From assembly GCA_900548385.1 (NCBI GenBank), contig URKJ01000012.1:1-64000 (forward strand): a stretch of 64,000 bases of DNA, written 5' to 3'. The position numbers and the translations under genes were made by a program. This document shows positions 1-9,500 of the stretch, piece after piece. This DNA comes from an uncultured bacterium (GTDB lineage Bacteria; Verrucomicrobiota; Lentisphaeria; Victivallales; UBA1829). Within the stretch, counting starts at the first letter, position 1, and the number at the start of each line of letters is the position of its first letter. A model generated the notes under the pieces. The model had not been told where the DNA came from. It made no database searches and saw only the letters and a program-made list of their open reading frames with translations.

Positions 1-47
1 GAGATGTAGCTCCGTCTCGTGGGCTCGGAGATGTGTATAAGAGACAG
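1..47 (+). other. Untrimmed Illumina/Nextera adapter at contig end
   Basis: Bases 14-47 are identical to the 34-nt Nextera read-2 transposase adapter, ending in the mosaic-end AGATGTGTATAAGAGACAG. Bases 1-5 (GAGAT) match the 3' end of the P7 primer, and the eight bases between (GTAGCTCC) occupy the i7 index position. This is library sequence, not genome. Biological sequence starts at base 48. Confidence 0.97.
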
Positions 48-127
48 GAAATAATTTGAAAACAAGTCTTTTTTGCAGTATTCTATATGATAACAGGTCA
101 TAAAAGATACGAAAACGGAGAGCAGTT

Positions 128-958
128 ATGGAGAATCGGGAATTTCAGTTTTTTTCTGTCCGCTTGTGGAACGGGATTTCCGGTTTTGAACCGGGACTTT
201 ATCCGTTCTGCGTGGAAGAGGCGGAGCGGGAATATCCGAAACCGTTCCGCTGTTCCGGGCAGGATTTTCTGATCGCGGCGTTTCTGCTTTCCGGCAGATT
301 GCGTTACCGCTTCCGGACGGGAGAACAGCTGCTTGTTCCGGGAGAAATTCTGTTGATTCCGCCGCATACGCCGTATGAATTTTCCGGCATCGGTTCCGGC
401 GGCTACCGTAAACTGGTGTTTGAAATTTCGGGTAAATACCTGGAACAGGAACTGTATATGTTGAATCTGAACCGCGTGATTCACCGGGAATGCCCGGATT
501 TTGCGGCACGGATCGCGATGCTCCGGGAGATCGGAGAGATGATGACGGATATTCCCGCGCATTTTGCCGTACTTGCCGGAAAAACCGTGGAATTTCTCTA
601 TTCTCTGCGGGAGCCGGAGGGAAATGAGCCTTCGCGTCTGTTTGTTTCCGCACAGAACGCCGTTGAGGAACTGCTGTCCAGTCCGGTGGATTTGAATATT
701 CTGGAACGGCGTTTGCGTGTCAGCCGGTCGACCCTTGGACGGCTTTTCCGCTCGGAAGCGGGAATTTCGCCGCGGGAATACTGGATCCGCCGGAAGATCC
801 GCCGGGCGGAATATTATCTCAGCCGCACGGATTTTTCCGTCAAGGAGATTGCGGACCGTCTGGGGTATTCGTCGCAGTTTCATTTTTCGGGAGAATTCCG
901 CAAACGTCTTTCTCTTTCTCCGACTGAATTCCGGAAAAAACACTCTGTTCCGGAGTAA
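128..958 (+). CDS. AraC family transcriptional regulator
   Basis: This 276-aa protein is a DNA-binding regulator of the AraC/XylS family. Residues about 30-110 form a cupin-like sensor domain with the LLVPGEILLIPPHTPYEF pattern typical of sugar-sensing members. The last 100 residues carry two helix-turn-helix motifs: the first around LNILERRLRVSRSTLGRLFR, the second with FSVKEIADRLGYSSQFHFS and the family signature ending SPTEFRKKH. The ATG at 128 has a GGAG-type ribosome site 7 bases upstream. Only 80 genuine bases precede the gene before the adapter, so its natural neighbour and target genes on that side are lost. The ligand cannot be told from sequence. Confidence 0.93.
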   Translation: MENREFQFFSVRLWNGISGFEPGLYPFCVEEAEREYPKPFRCSGQDFLIAAFLLSGRLRYRFRTGEQLLVPGEILLIPPHTPYEFSGIGSGGYRKLVFEISGKYLEQELYMLNLNRVIHRECPDFAARIAMLREIGEMMTDIPAHFAVLAGKTVEFLYSLREPEGNEPSRLFVSAQNAVEELLSSPVDLNILERRLRVSRSTLGRLFRSEAGISPREYWIRRKIRRAEYYLSRTDFSVKEIADRLGYSSQFHFSGEFRKRLSLSPTEFRKKHSVPE

Positions 959-1059
959 AAACCGGAAAAAACGGTGAAAAAACCGGAAAAATAAGGAATT
1001 TGTACTTGCATTTTTCAAATTCGGGTACAACAGTGTAGCAAAACGAAAGGAGTCGGACT

Positions 1060-2376
1060 ATGAAAACCTACGTTCTTGACACCAATGTTCTGCTGTACAG
1101 CGCCCAGGCGTTGGAATCGTTCGAAGACAACCGGGTTGTAATCCCGATGGCTGTCATCGAGGAACTGGACAAATTCAAAAAGCATCAGGATGAGCTTGGG
1201 CGCAATGCGCGGCAGGTTATCCGGCGGCTTGATGATTTGCGGAAAAAGGGCAGTTTGTTCAATGGAGTCCCGCTTGATAACGGGAACGGAAAACCGGCGG
1301 GTGTGCTTCAGGTGATCGCCGGAACCGGAACGATTGTCGAAGGCATGGATATGAATCTGCCGGACAATCGTATTCTCCGTGTCGCCTACAATCTCCATAA
1401 CGATGGGAAAGTGTCCGGCACTTCCGTGATTCTGATCTCCAAAGATATTAATCTGCGTTTGAAAGCGGACAGTCTCGGCATTCCCGTTGAAGATTTTGAA
1501 CGTCAGCGTGTCAATTTTGACGAACTGTTTTCCGGGGAACGTGAACTGGAGGTTCCGGCTTCCGCCATCGACGGGTTTTATAAAAACGGTTTTATCGAGA
1601 TGGAAGACTCGCTGTATCCGAATGAATTTGCCGTTCTCCGGGATGAAAACAAACGTTCCGCTCTCGGCTGGAAGCGTAGAAAACGGATCGAACCGATTCC
1701 GCATGAGTTTTCGGATAAGGCCTGGAACGTAACCCCGCGCAGCAAGGAACAGCGCATGGCGCTGGCGATTCTGATGGATCCGGCAATTCAGGTGGCAACG
1801 CTGGTCGGTCAGGCCGGATCGGGCAAAACACTGCTGGCTCTTGCCGCCGCGCTCGAATGCACGCTCCAGCGCAATTTATACGACCGTATTCTGGTTTCGC
1901 GTCCGATCATTCCAATGGGGAACGACCTCGGCTATCTGCCGGGAAGCAAGGATGAGAAACTGGATGTCTGGATGCAGCCGATTTACGACAATCTCGATTT
2001 TCTGCTGCGCAACGACAAACACGATGTTCAGGTCGTGCGCCGTCAAATCGACGAGCTCAAACGTTCCCGCAAATTGGAATTGGAGGCGTTGACCTATATC
2101 CGCGGACGGAGCATCCCGAAACAGCTTGTTATCGTGGATGAAGCGCAGAATCTGACGCCGCACGAGGTGAAAACCATCGTCAGCCGTGCGGGCGAGGGTA
2201 CGAAAATGATTCTGACCGGCGACCCGTACCAGATTGACAACGTCTATCTGGATTCGTGCAGCAACGGGCTTTCCTATATCGTGGACCGCTTCAAGGGACT
2301 GGCGCTTCACGGACATATCACGCTCCGCAAGAGTGAGCGGAGCCCGCTTGCCGCCGCCGCTGCAGAACTGCTGTAA
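1060..2376 (+). CDS. PhoH family ATPase with N-terminal PIN domain (YlaK/PhoH2 type)
   Basis: The 438-aa protein joins two domains. Residues 1-130 are a PIN-type ribonuclease fold, starting YVLDTNVLLY with acidic residues (D7, then E/D in VIEELD and the DNRIL segment) expected to bind metal. Residues about 225-435 are a PhoH ATPase with Walker A GQAGSGKT near residue 250 and Walker B QLVIVDEAQN. Proteins of this build are known as RNA helicase/RNase pairs acting on RNA. An AAAGGAG site lies 7 bases before the ATG. The IclR gene follows after 20 bases, so the two may be cotranscribed, although no functional link is evident. Confidence 0.93.
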   Translation: MKTYVLDTNVLLYSAQALESFEDNRVVIPMAVIEELDKFKKHQDELGRNARQVIRRLDDLRKKGSLFNGVPLDNGNGKPAGVLQVIAGTGTIVEGMDMNLPDNRILRVAYNLHNDGKVSGTSVILISKDINLRLKADSLGIPVEDFERQRVNFDELFSGERELEVPASAIDGFYKNGFIEMEDSLYPNEFAVLRDENKRSALGWKRRKRIEPIPHEFSDKAWNVTPRSKEQRMALAILMDPAIQVATLVGQAGSGKTLLALAAALECTLQRNLYDRILVSRPIIPMGNDLGYLPGSKDEKLDVWMQPIYDNLDFLLRNDKHDVQVVRRQIDELKRSRKLELEALTYIRGRSIPKQLVIVDEAQNLTPHEVKTIVSRAGEGTKMILTGDPYQIDNVYLDSCSNGLSYIVDRFKGLALHGHITLRKSERSPLAAAAAELL

Positions 2377-2396
2377 ACAGGGAAAGGAAACAGATA

Positions 2397-3104
2397 ATGG
2401 CAAACCCGAACCGGATTCCGGTATTGGAAAAGGCAGTGGACATACTGGAGTATATCGGTTCGCATCCGGGTCCGGTGACGCGGACGGAGCTTCAACAGGC
2501 GCTTGGGATCCCTCAGGCGACCTGTTACCGCGTCATCGCGACGCTTGTTGAAAAACAATGGCTGGAAGCGTTCCGTGGAAACCGCTATGACCTTGCATGG
2601 CATCTCTGCAGGCTGACTGGAAAAAAGCGGTTTGATCCGGAAGCCTATAAAAAGTTTCAGCCGCTTCTCAACCATCTTGCCGGACAGCTCCGTTTCCCGG
2701 TCAAACTTTCGATCCGGGACGGCGAGGAGTTCATCAATGTCTGTTCCGCGCAGGCAACCTGGGATGTTTCCCTGTTTTCCGAACCCGGAACGCGCTGTCC
2801 GGTCGATTGTTCCAGTTCGGTCGGAACCGTTTTCTTTGCGGAAGCGGGCGGAAAAGGCTGTGATGCGGAATCCCGGAAGCGCATTGCGGACTATCATAAA
2901 ACCGGCAGTTCATTCAATCCCGGTACACTGGATCCCGGCTCCCGGTTCCATGTGGATACGCTGTCGTTCCCGGTCCACCGCGGCGACTCCCTGCTTGCCG
3001 TGCTCTCCGTGCTCAGTATTCCCGGAATGCTCGCCCGTGCGGACTGGACGGAGATCGGCGCGGAGGTCCGCCGGACCATTGACCGCGCCTTGAAGCTGTT
3101 TTAA
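2397..3104 (+). CDS. IclR family transcriptional regulator
   Basis: A 235-aa regulator. Residues 5-65 form the winged helix-turn-helix of IclR proteins (VLEKAVDILEYI, then TRTELQQALGIPQATCYRVIATL), and the rest is the GAF-like effector domain with the usual cysteine-containing centre (GTRCPVDCSSSVGTVFFA). The effector domain is shorter than in typical 250-270-aa members. The ATG follows GGAAAGG by about 8 bases. The gene converges with the glycosidase at 3115-6582 with only 10 bases between stop codons and no obvious terminator. Its targets are unknown. The PhoH gene immediately upstream is an unlikely partner. Confidence 0.9.
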   Translation: MANPNRIPVLEKAVDILEYIGSHPGPVTRTELQQALGIPQATCYRVIATLVEKQWLEAFRGNRYDLAWHLCRLTGKKRFDPEAYKKFQPLLNHLAGQLRFPVKLSIRDGEEFINVCSAQATWDVSLFSEPGTRCPVDCSSSVGTVFFAEAGGKGCDAESRKRIADYHKTGSSFNPGTLDPGSRFHVDTLSFPVHRGDSLLAVLSVLSIPGMLARADWTEIGAEVRRTIDRALKLF

Positions 3105-3114
3105 CGGATTCCGA

Positions 3115-6100
3115 TCATGGTTCCGGCGGGTATTCCAGCCGGAATTCGCGCAGTTCCACTCCGGCGTCGCGTCCGTTCCCGGCAAACTGAAGCAGTAAAG
3201 CCGTGTTGTCTTTTACCGGGTCGCACAGTTCCCGGACCGGAACAGAAAACTCTTCAAAAGTTTCCGGATCTGCGTCCACAGAAGGAAACTTGAACCGTTT
3301 TCCGAGTTTCAGCTGAACGGTCTGCCCGCCGCGGCGATTGCCGAACGGATCCAGTCCGCCGTTGATTTTGAACCGGATTACGGTTTCCGGCGGCAGTTTG
3401 TTCCAGACGATTCCCGGTGCGGTCAGGGAGATTCCCGCCCAGTTGCCGGTTTCTGCGGAAACGTGAATCCGGAGCGTGCCGTTTTGCTGTTCCAGACGGC
3501 ATTTTCCGAACGCTTTTCCCTGAATGCCGTCGAGAGGAACGATTTTTTTGCTTCCCGTGAATTTTTCGCAGGTGATCCCGATCACAATGGGGATCGGTGC
3601 CGCATTTTCCGACAGAATGTCAACGGCGGTGACGGCGCGGTCCGGTTCCGGGTTTTCCCAGCGCCAGAGATAGAAGCCGCGTCCCTGCGTATTTTTCCAG
3701 GCGATATTGCGCGCCATTTTCCGGGCGCGGGTCAGCATCGTCCACCAGTCTTCGATTTCGGTTCCGTTGCGGACGGGCAGTTCCAGAGTTCCGCCGTCGG
3801 CATAGCGGATCCGGTACGTCATGATCTTCTGTCCGGTTTTGCCGAATGCGCAGGTATGGAAGAAGTAGAGCGCGCGGACTTTTTCGTTGACGGGTATTCC
3901 TTCGATTTTTTGCGGAAGCGCCCGTTTGCTGGAAACGGAGTTCAGGATAATACAGCTCCTGCCATCGTTGCTGTCGGGGCGGATGATTTCGCAGGGAACT
4001 CCTTTGAACGTTTGAAGCCCCCACGGGACGCCGTCAAGGGAGTTGTCGCTGCCCTGATCGGTCCATCCGCCTTCGCCGTCGCCGGGTTTGCTGTCGGTGA
4101 ACGAGGAGTTGCAGAACCTGCGCAGATCCAGCGGGAAGGTCGCGGACGGTTCCGGAGAGAACATTTCCGAATTTCGTGCCAGTTCCCGTTCGGTCTTGCG
4201 GATCCGTTCCAGTGCGTCGAACTGTTTTTGCAGGGATTCCCGCGTTTCCGGTACGGTCGTTCCGAACCGTTGTTCCAAAGCGGCATGTCTGCCCATGGCG
4301 AGGATCAGACTGCCGTTCGACGGAAGCAGAAAACGGGCGCGTCCGTTCTGCGCCGGAAGCAGGTTCCGGCCGGGGAGTGTGATGGCGGACCGGTCCTTTT
4401 CCAATTCGATTTCCGTCAGTTTCGGGTAGGAATCAAAGTTATGCAGAAAGACCAGATGCAATCCGTCTTTGCGTGCGCTGTGAGCTTCGACGTTGATCGC
4501 CATGTCTCCGGCAGGAACGCGGAAGAGTTTCAGATCGGGCTGAATTCCGGCGGAGTTGAGGATCGTTCCGAGTATTCCGGCAAGAGCGTATTCCTGAAAG
4601 AATGGAGCGATGAAGCAGACTGTTCCGCGTTGTACGATCTGCGGCTGTGCTCCGGTGGAACCGACGACGGACCAGTCGTTTTGCGCCTGAAGTACGGAGT
4701 CGGTACGGCAGCTGAGCTTTCCCCGGAACAGCTGTTCCCGCGGCAGGGAAAATTCCAGTTCCGCGATTTGCGTCTGCCGTAGCGGTTGGAGAGTCAATCC
4801 GGAGAAGAGAGAATCGGGGACCCGGTTTCCGTATTCGTCCAATTCCATTTTGCGCCGTGCGCCGATCACGAGTCCGCCGTTTCCGGCGAATTTTTCCAAT
4901 GCCGCCGCGGTTCCGGGGAGGGTGTTGTCCACCCCGACGGCGATCACGGCGCGGTATTGTTCCGGAACGCCGTTCCGCAGCTGCTCTTCCACCAGAACGT
5001 CGGCGGGATAATGCGCGAATTCCAGTGCGGCGGCGTAATGGAGAATCTCATTTTTCGCGGTGTTGCCGGTCGCGGCTCCGTAACGTTCCGTGGGAAAGGA
5101 GATCAGCAGTGCGATTTCCGCTTTCGGGCGGAGTTCTTTCGGGATGAAGAATTCTCCATATTCCTGTATCTCCCGTTTTGCTTTCAGGAATTCGGTCAGC
5201 AGACCGGTCGGGGTTGCTTGCGGGATGAGCAGCATATAGGGGAATTTTTCCGCAATTTCGTGTGCGCGCTTCCCGTCGAATTTGTAGTCCCACGCCCGTT
5301 TCTGCCAGGTGAAGAAATTGTCGATGGAGCCGCCGCGGAGAAGATCCAGCCATATTTTTCCACGGAGCACCGCCGGATTGCGGGAGACATAGGCTTCCGG
5401 ATTGACAATGATCTTTCCGTCTGCGGCGCAGTTCCGGTAAAAATGACGTTCCAGAATGCCTTCCCCGATCGAGGTGGGATTGGACGGCGCTTCAACGGAG
5501 ACCGGGGGCGGTTCGGAAAATGCGCTTTCCACATAAATCCCGCCGACCGTGGAGGTTGAGATCACGTCCATGAACCGGTTGATCTCCCAGATGTTGATAT
5601 TGGTTGCGGGCAGACTCCGGTAATTGCTGAATCCGAGTGTCTGGAATGTGATTCTGGCATAGGGATCGACTTCCCGGATGGCCTCACAACCGTATTTTGC
5701 GAGTTCCGTAAATCCTTTTTCCAGAAATTTTCCCCAATCGACGGCAAGACCCGGCGTCCTGATGAATTCCGGCACGTTTGCCGCTTCTTCAAAGGAGACG
5801 TAACGGGTTCTCCAGGTCCGGTTCATTGCTTCCGGAGTGTTGTATTTCGCTTGCAGGAACCGGGCGAAGAGCGCACGGTTGTACGGGGAGGGGTCATTGT
5901 ATGCGGGTTCGTTGAACAGTTCATAGGCGAGAACGTTCGCTCCGTTCTGTTTCATGAACTCCGCGCCGTCCTGCCAGTAACGGCGGTAGATTTTCCGCGC
6001 TTCGGGATGGAAAATGTTGTAGGGGACCCAGTGATTGCCGCTTCCGGTATTGTATTTGTTGAATGCCTCTTCCGGAAGCAGATGACGGAGCTCCGGACGG

Positions 6101-6582
6101 GTGAGTCCGCCATGCCGCCACGGGAAGCAGGTGTAATCTGCGATGATCGGCAGTCCGTTTCCGAGCACCTGACGGATCATCGCCCGGTTTTTCCGGCTGC
6201 GGAAGAGCTGCGGTTTGAATGCGGGTTCGATTTTCCGGATCCACCAGTCGGGCGTGAATACGGAAATCGTATCCAGTCCCAGACGCTGTGCGTTTTCGTA
6301 AGTCAGGGGTTCTTCGTAGAGCCATTTGTAACGGTCGGCATAACCGATGGACGGTTCCAGATCGCCGGCAAGCTGCTGAATGCCGATTTCAGTTCCGATC
6401 AGGAAGCGTTTTTTCCCGTTGACCAGCAGATTGCCGTGTTCGTCTGCCGTCAGTTTCGCGTGTCTGGGGAATAGAAGCTCCGGCGGCAATGTCCCGAACT
6501 CCGGGAATCGCGGTTCTTCCGCTCCGATAACGGCGCAGGAGAGCAGGGCAGCCGTCTGGCAGGTGAGCTGCTTAATCGTCAT
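3115..6582 (-). CDS. Secreted GH42-like glycoside hydrolase, 1155 aa, with shared C-terminal module
   Basis: The protein begins with a signal peptide (about 20 residues, cleavage near VIGA-EE). A clan-A TIM barrel spans about residues 55-420, with a probable acid/base E225 in ELFNEPAYND and a probable nucleophile E396 in IIVNPEAYV. A flavodoxin/GATase-like domain of the GH42 trimerisation type follows (about 530-640). A module starting GGWTDQG lies near residue 836 and recurs in the GH2 protein at 58900. The last 150 residues form a further beta domain. I chose the ATG at 6582, preceded by GGGGAC, which overlaps the pseudopilin stop by 11 bases; a longer open frame to 6747 runs through that gene and was rejected. 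Beta-galactosidase activity is plausible but not proven. Confidence 0.85.
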   Translation of the reverse strand: MTIKQLTCQTAALLSCAVIGAEEPRFPEFGTLPPELLFPRHAKLTADEHGNLLVNGKKRFLIGTEIGIQQLAGDLEPSIGYADRYKWLYEEPLTYENAQRLGLDTISVFTPDWWIRKIEPAFKPQLFRSRKNRAMIRQVLGNGLPIIADYTCFPWRHGGLTRPELRHLLPEEAFNKYNTGSGNHWVPYNIFHPEARKIYRRYWQDGAEFMKQNGANVLAYELFNEPAYNDPSPYNRALFARFLQAKYNTPEAMNRTWRTRYVSFEEAANVPEFIRTPGLAVDWGKFLEKGFTELAKYGCEAIREVDPYARITFQTLGFSNYRSLPATNINIWEINRFMDVISTSTVGGIYVESAFSEPPPVSVEAPSNPTSIGEGILERHFYRNCAADGKIIVNPEAYVSRNPAVLRGKIWLDLLRGGSIDNFFTWQKRAWDYKFDGKRAHEIAEKFPYMLLIPQATPTGLLTEFLKAKREIQEYGEFFIPKELRPKAEIALLISFPTERYGAATGNTAKNEILHYAAALEFAHYPADVLVEEQLRNGVPEQYRAVIAVGVDNTLPGTAAALEKFAGNGGLVIGARRKMELDEYGNRVPDSLFSGLTLQPLRQTQIAELEFSLPREQLFRGKLSCRTDSVLQAQNDWSVVGSTGAQPQIVQRGTVCFIAPFFQEYALAGILGTILNSAGIQPDLKLFRVPAGDMAINVEAHSARKDGLHLVFLHNFDSYPKLTEIELEKDRSAITLPGRNLLPAQNGRARFLLPSNGSLILAMGRHAALEQRFGTTVPETRESLQKQFDALERIRKTERELARNSEMFSPEPSATFPLDLRRFCNSSFTDSKPGDGEGGWTDQGSDNSLDGVPWGLQTFKGVPCEIIRPDSNDGRSCIILNSVSSKRALPQKIEGIPVNEKVRALYFFHTCAFGKTGQKIMTYRIRYADGGTLELPVRNGTEIEDWWTMLTRARKMARNIAWKNTQGRGFYLWRWENPEPDRAVTAVDILSENAAPIPIVIGITCEKFTGSKKIVPLDGIQGKAFGKCRLEQQNGTLRIHVSAETGNWAGISLTAPGIVWNKLPPETVIRFKINGGLDPFGNRRGGQTVQLKLGKRFKFPSVDADPETFEEFSVPVRELCDPVKDNTALLLQFAGNGRDAGVELREFRLEYPPEP

Positions 6583-7204
6583 AATTTTGTCCCCATTCAT
6601 AGGTTTTATGGTTGGAGGGCACGGCGGATTTGCTGAAATTTCCGGTGTTTCCGGCGAGGAACAGGATATTGCTTCTGCCGTTGTGACGGATAAAGTCGAT
6701 CCGGTCGAACAGCACATACCAGTTGGTTGCCTGCCCGCCCGACTCATAATTGTTTTCCATGATGAAATACCGTCTGGATGGCATTTTGACCTTTTTCACG
6801 GTCCGGTTGGGAAGAAGGGTGATGAAGTTGTTCACGGCATAGTGCAATTCGCCGAATTTTCTTTGTGCGGGACAGGCGAAGACATCGCGCGGGCGCAGGT
6901 TGCCGGTTTCCACTTTACCCGTGCAGTAAGCTCGCTGCTCCAGCTTGGCGCCGGGGGTGTTCATGACATACAGATAATCCTGCCACCGGAGGTATGGAGA
7001 GGTTCCGTTGGTTGCGGGCAGAAAATCATCGTAATCGGAAAAATAGTTGTGCCACATGACACCGATCTGGCGCAGATTGGAATTGCAGGAGGTCATGATG
7101 ACCCGTTCCCTGGCTTTGCTCAGGGCGGGCAGAAACATGCCCGCAAGGATAGCGATGATCGCGATTGTAATGAGGAGTTCTATCAACGAAAATTTCTTTT
7201 TCAT
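6572..7204 (-). CDS. PulG-like pseudopilin (prepilin-type N-terminal cleavage/methylation protein)
   Basis: A 210-aa protein with a classical type IV prepilin leader: a short basic start (MKKK), then FSLIELLITIAIIAILAGMFLPAL, giving predicted cleavage before F and the conserved glutamate at +5. The hydrophobic helix is followed by a globular domain with the Cys-containing start common to this group (TSCNSNLRQIG). Near the C-terminus, RHNGRSNILFLAGNTG resembles the H-X9-DG motif, but D is replaced by A. Its ATG overlaps the alpha-galactosidase stop (ATGA) and its end overlaps the next glycosidase start, so all three are translationally coupled. Its role is probably at the cell surface or in a type II secretion-like apparatus; this is inference. 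Confidence 0.9.
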   Translation of the reverse strand: MKKKFSLIELLITIAIIAILAGMFLPALSKARERVIMTSCNSNLRQIGVMWHNYFSDYDDFLPATNGTSPYLRWQDYLYVMNTPGAKLEQRAYCTGKVETGNLRPRDVFACPAQRKFGELHYAVNNFITLLPNRTVKKVKMPSRRYFIMENNYESGGQATNWYVLFDRIDFIRHNGRSNILFLAGNTGNFSKSAVPSNHKTYEWGQNYDD

Positions 7205-9402
7205 AATGCCTTCTCCTGTATTTTTTTCAGATGAACGATTCTGGAAGCGAAGTCGCCGAACAGCGCCGCGCGGATTCCGACGGACATCAAACCCGCGCCG
7301 GAACGTTTTCCGCGGAGTGATTCTGTCATATCGTACAGGGCTGTGCCGTATTGCCTGATCTCCTCCTCTCCCGGTTCCCCGTATGGCGTCAGCTCATAGA
7401 TTCCCTCCGGATTGAGTCCGCGCAGACGGAACAGCGGCAGACGGCCGGAGAACTGCAGCGCGTGTCCGAAGAAGAATACGACCGCTTCCGATCTGTCGGG
7501 AAGAACGTATTCATATACGGCATACGGATGCTCGAAGTGGGAAGCGAGACGGTGAAAATCCCCGTTGTGGATGGCGTTCCGCAGTTTTTTATACAGGATA
7601 CCGTATTCCCGGAGAGCGTTCCGTTCGGTTTCCGGGCACTCTGCGAGCTTTCGTCCGATCGCCAGAGAACCGAGCATTCCGGTATATGCCTGAAACTGCA
7701 TCGGGATCGTGCGCCGGTTGATGTGTCCCGTGTACTGGCTGATGTGACATCCGCCGCCGGCGAACTTTGGCAGATGAAGGTAGGAGAATCCCTCATGCAG
7801 TTTGAGTTCGTCTAGAGAATCCTGATTGTCGCTGCGGTTGTTGCGGTTGAAAAACCGCTGAAATCCCCAGTCCGCCCGTCCGTTGCCGCAGGCGCAGTTT
7901 TCCATCATCAGGTTCGGATGACGCTTCCGGAGTCTTGCGAACAGTTCGTAAAGATTTTCCACATAGCGGACCCAGATGGAACGTTCGCCGGATGACGGCG
8001 GATTTTCCCATCCCGGCATGGTGAAACAACGGTTCATGTCGATTTTGAAATAGTCGAGCCCGGCTTCGGAGATCTGACGGTCGATTGCCGTGTACATGGC
8101 CTCCATGACGTCCGGGATGGCGAAATTCAGCAGAGCGCGGTTTTCGTTTTCGCGCAGTTCACTGCGGAAACCCTGCCCCGGAAATGTCATGATCCATTCG
8201 GGGTGTTCGAGACAGGTTTTACTGTCGAGGTCGGCGGATTCCAGTTCCGCCCAGATGCCGAATTTCATACCGAGTTCATGTGCCCGGTCCGCCAGCGGAC
8301 GCAGACCGTTGGGAAATTTTTCCCGGTGAGGGACCCATTCACCGATGGACTGCTGCCAGCCTGCATCAAGAATGAACAGTTCGCATCCGGCTTCCGCCGC
8401 GAGCTCCATCTGTTCCCGTACGTTTTTTTCATTCATTTCCGGGCCTGAGCCGAATGCGGCGTAGGTATTGACGATCAGCGGCTGGCAGGTTCCCCGGAGT
8501 TCCGGAGTTTCCAGATGTGCGCGGTAATGGCGGTGCAGTTCCCGCGTCATTCCGCCGAATCCGCCGCGTACAAAACCGAACGTGAACGGCGGAGTCCGGA
8601 ATATTTCGCCGGGCTGGAGCTCCCAGGCAAAATCGAAATCGTGGATTCCGCCGCAGACGCTGGTGTCTCCATAACCATCCTGTTCTACGGCGATTTTCCA
8701 GTTTCCGCTCCAGTGCAGAGTTCCGAACCAGACATCCCCGCAGCATTCGGTGGCATCTCCCTGATCGAGCGCGAAAAACGGCATGGCGGCGGAGCCGGAA
8801 AGCCCGCTGCGGCTTTCCAGCACCGTTCTTGTCTGATGGACCGGTATACGGTCGATCATCGCCTCGTGTCCCCAGCGTCCGTGCAGATGGGTGAGACGGT
8901 AATCCGATTGCAGCTGCGGGAGCTGAAAACATGCGGACATGACGCTTTCCAGAGTGCACGGACGGTCTCCGGCATTGCGGACTGCCGCCCGGCGTTCCAT
9001 CAGCGGGCTGTCGTTATACACCCGGTAAAAAAGAGTGACATCCAGATTCTGAAACGGATCCGACAGTTCGAGTTCCAGCACCTCCGCATCGGCTTCTGTG
9101 CGGATTTGCGCGGAGCGGAACAACGGCATACAGTTGCGGATTCCGTCTTTTCCGGCGGCTTTCAATGCGGGTTCCGTGAACAGCGCTCCGTGCCATGCCG
9201 GATATTCCTGCCGGACGACCCGCGCCCGTTGACCGGAACGGTGAAGAAAGTTCCGTACAGAACCGGCATCCGGAACATCGAACATTCCGGCGGACGCGCC
9301 CCAATGCAGGTTGACCGGAAGTCCGTCGCCTGAAATCTCAATCAGGTACGAGCTTCCCCCGGCATTCAGCAAAAAGCGGTTTCCATTTCTGACAATACCC
9401 AT
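7201..9402 (-). CDS. GH36 alpha-galactosidase
   Basis: A 733-aa enzyme predicted to hydrolyse terminal alpha-galactosides. It shows an N-terminal beta-supersandwich (residues 1-300), a TIM barrel (about 310-620) and a C-terminal beta domain, the order and length of bacterial GH36 enzymes. The nucleophile is D455 in DYFKIDMNR and the likely acid/base is D525 in RSDNQDSLDE; FILDAGWQ and the GNGRADWGFQR region also fit. There is no signal peptide, so it is probably cytoplasmic. The ATG at 9402 is preceded by AAGGAG at 7 bases; a start 30 bases upstream lacks such a site. It is the first structural gene of an operon with a pseudopilin and a secreted glycosidase. Confidence 0.93.
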   Translation of the reverse strand: MGIVRNGNRFLLNAGGSSYLIEISGDGLPVNLHWGASAGMFDVPDAGSVRNFLHRSGQRARVVRQEYPAWHGALFTEPALKAAGKDGIRNCMPLFRSAQIRTEADAEVLELELSDPFQNLDVTLFYRVYNDSPLMERRAAVRNAGDRPCTLESVMSACFQLPQLQSDYRLTHLHGRWGHEAMIDRIPVHQTRTVLESRSGLSGSAAMPFFALDQGDATECCGDVWFGTLHWSGNWKIAVEQDGYGDTSVCGGIHDFDFAWELQPGEIFRTPPFTFGFVRGGFGGMTRELHRHYRAHLETPELRGTCQPLIVNTYAAFGSGPEMNEKNVREQMELAAEAGCELFILDAGWQQSIGEWVPHREKFPNGLRPLADRAHELGMKFGIWAELESADLDSKTCLEHPEWIMTFPGQGFRSELRENENRALLNFAIPDVMEAMYTAIDRQISEAGLDYFKIDMNRCFTMPGWENPPSSGERSIWVRYVENLYELFARLRKRHPNLMMENCACGNGRADWGFQRFFNRNNRSDNQDSLDELKLHEGFSYLHLPKFAGGGCHISQYTGHINRRTIPMQFQAYTGMLGSLAIGRKLAECPETERNALREYGILYKKLRNAIHNGDFHRLASHFEHPYAVYEYVLPDRSEAVVFFFGHALQFSGRLPLFRLRGLNPEGIYELTPYGEPGEEEIRQYGTALYDMTESLRGKRSGAGLMSVGIRAALFGDFASRIVHLKKIQEKAL

Positions 9403-9449
9403 GAGAATCTCCTTGATAATCGGTTTCTGCAACTTAATATAAGGAGCCT

Positions 9450-9478
9450 ATTTTCAGAAACAATCTCTTTTGTGTCAA
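9450..9478 (-). promoter_or_regulatory. Candidate promoter of the alpha-galactosidase operon
   Basis: On the minus strand TTGACA (9478-9473) is followed after 17 bases by GAAAAT (9455-9450), about 48 bases upstream of the alpha-galactosidase start. The -35 is consensus but the -10 matches only four of six bases, as expected for an activator-dependent promoter next to an AraC gene. Confidence 0.45.
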
Positions 9479-9500
9479 AGAAATGTCGTTTTTGTGCCAT

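Noticed and set aside
6583..6747. A 55-codon N-terminal extension of the GH42-like glycosidase
   Set aside because: It lies inside the pseudopilin gene in another frame, would hide the signal peptide, and the ATG at 6582 has a ribosome site.
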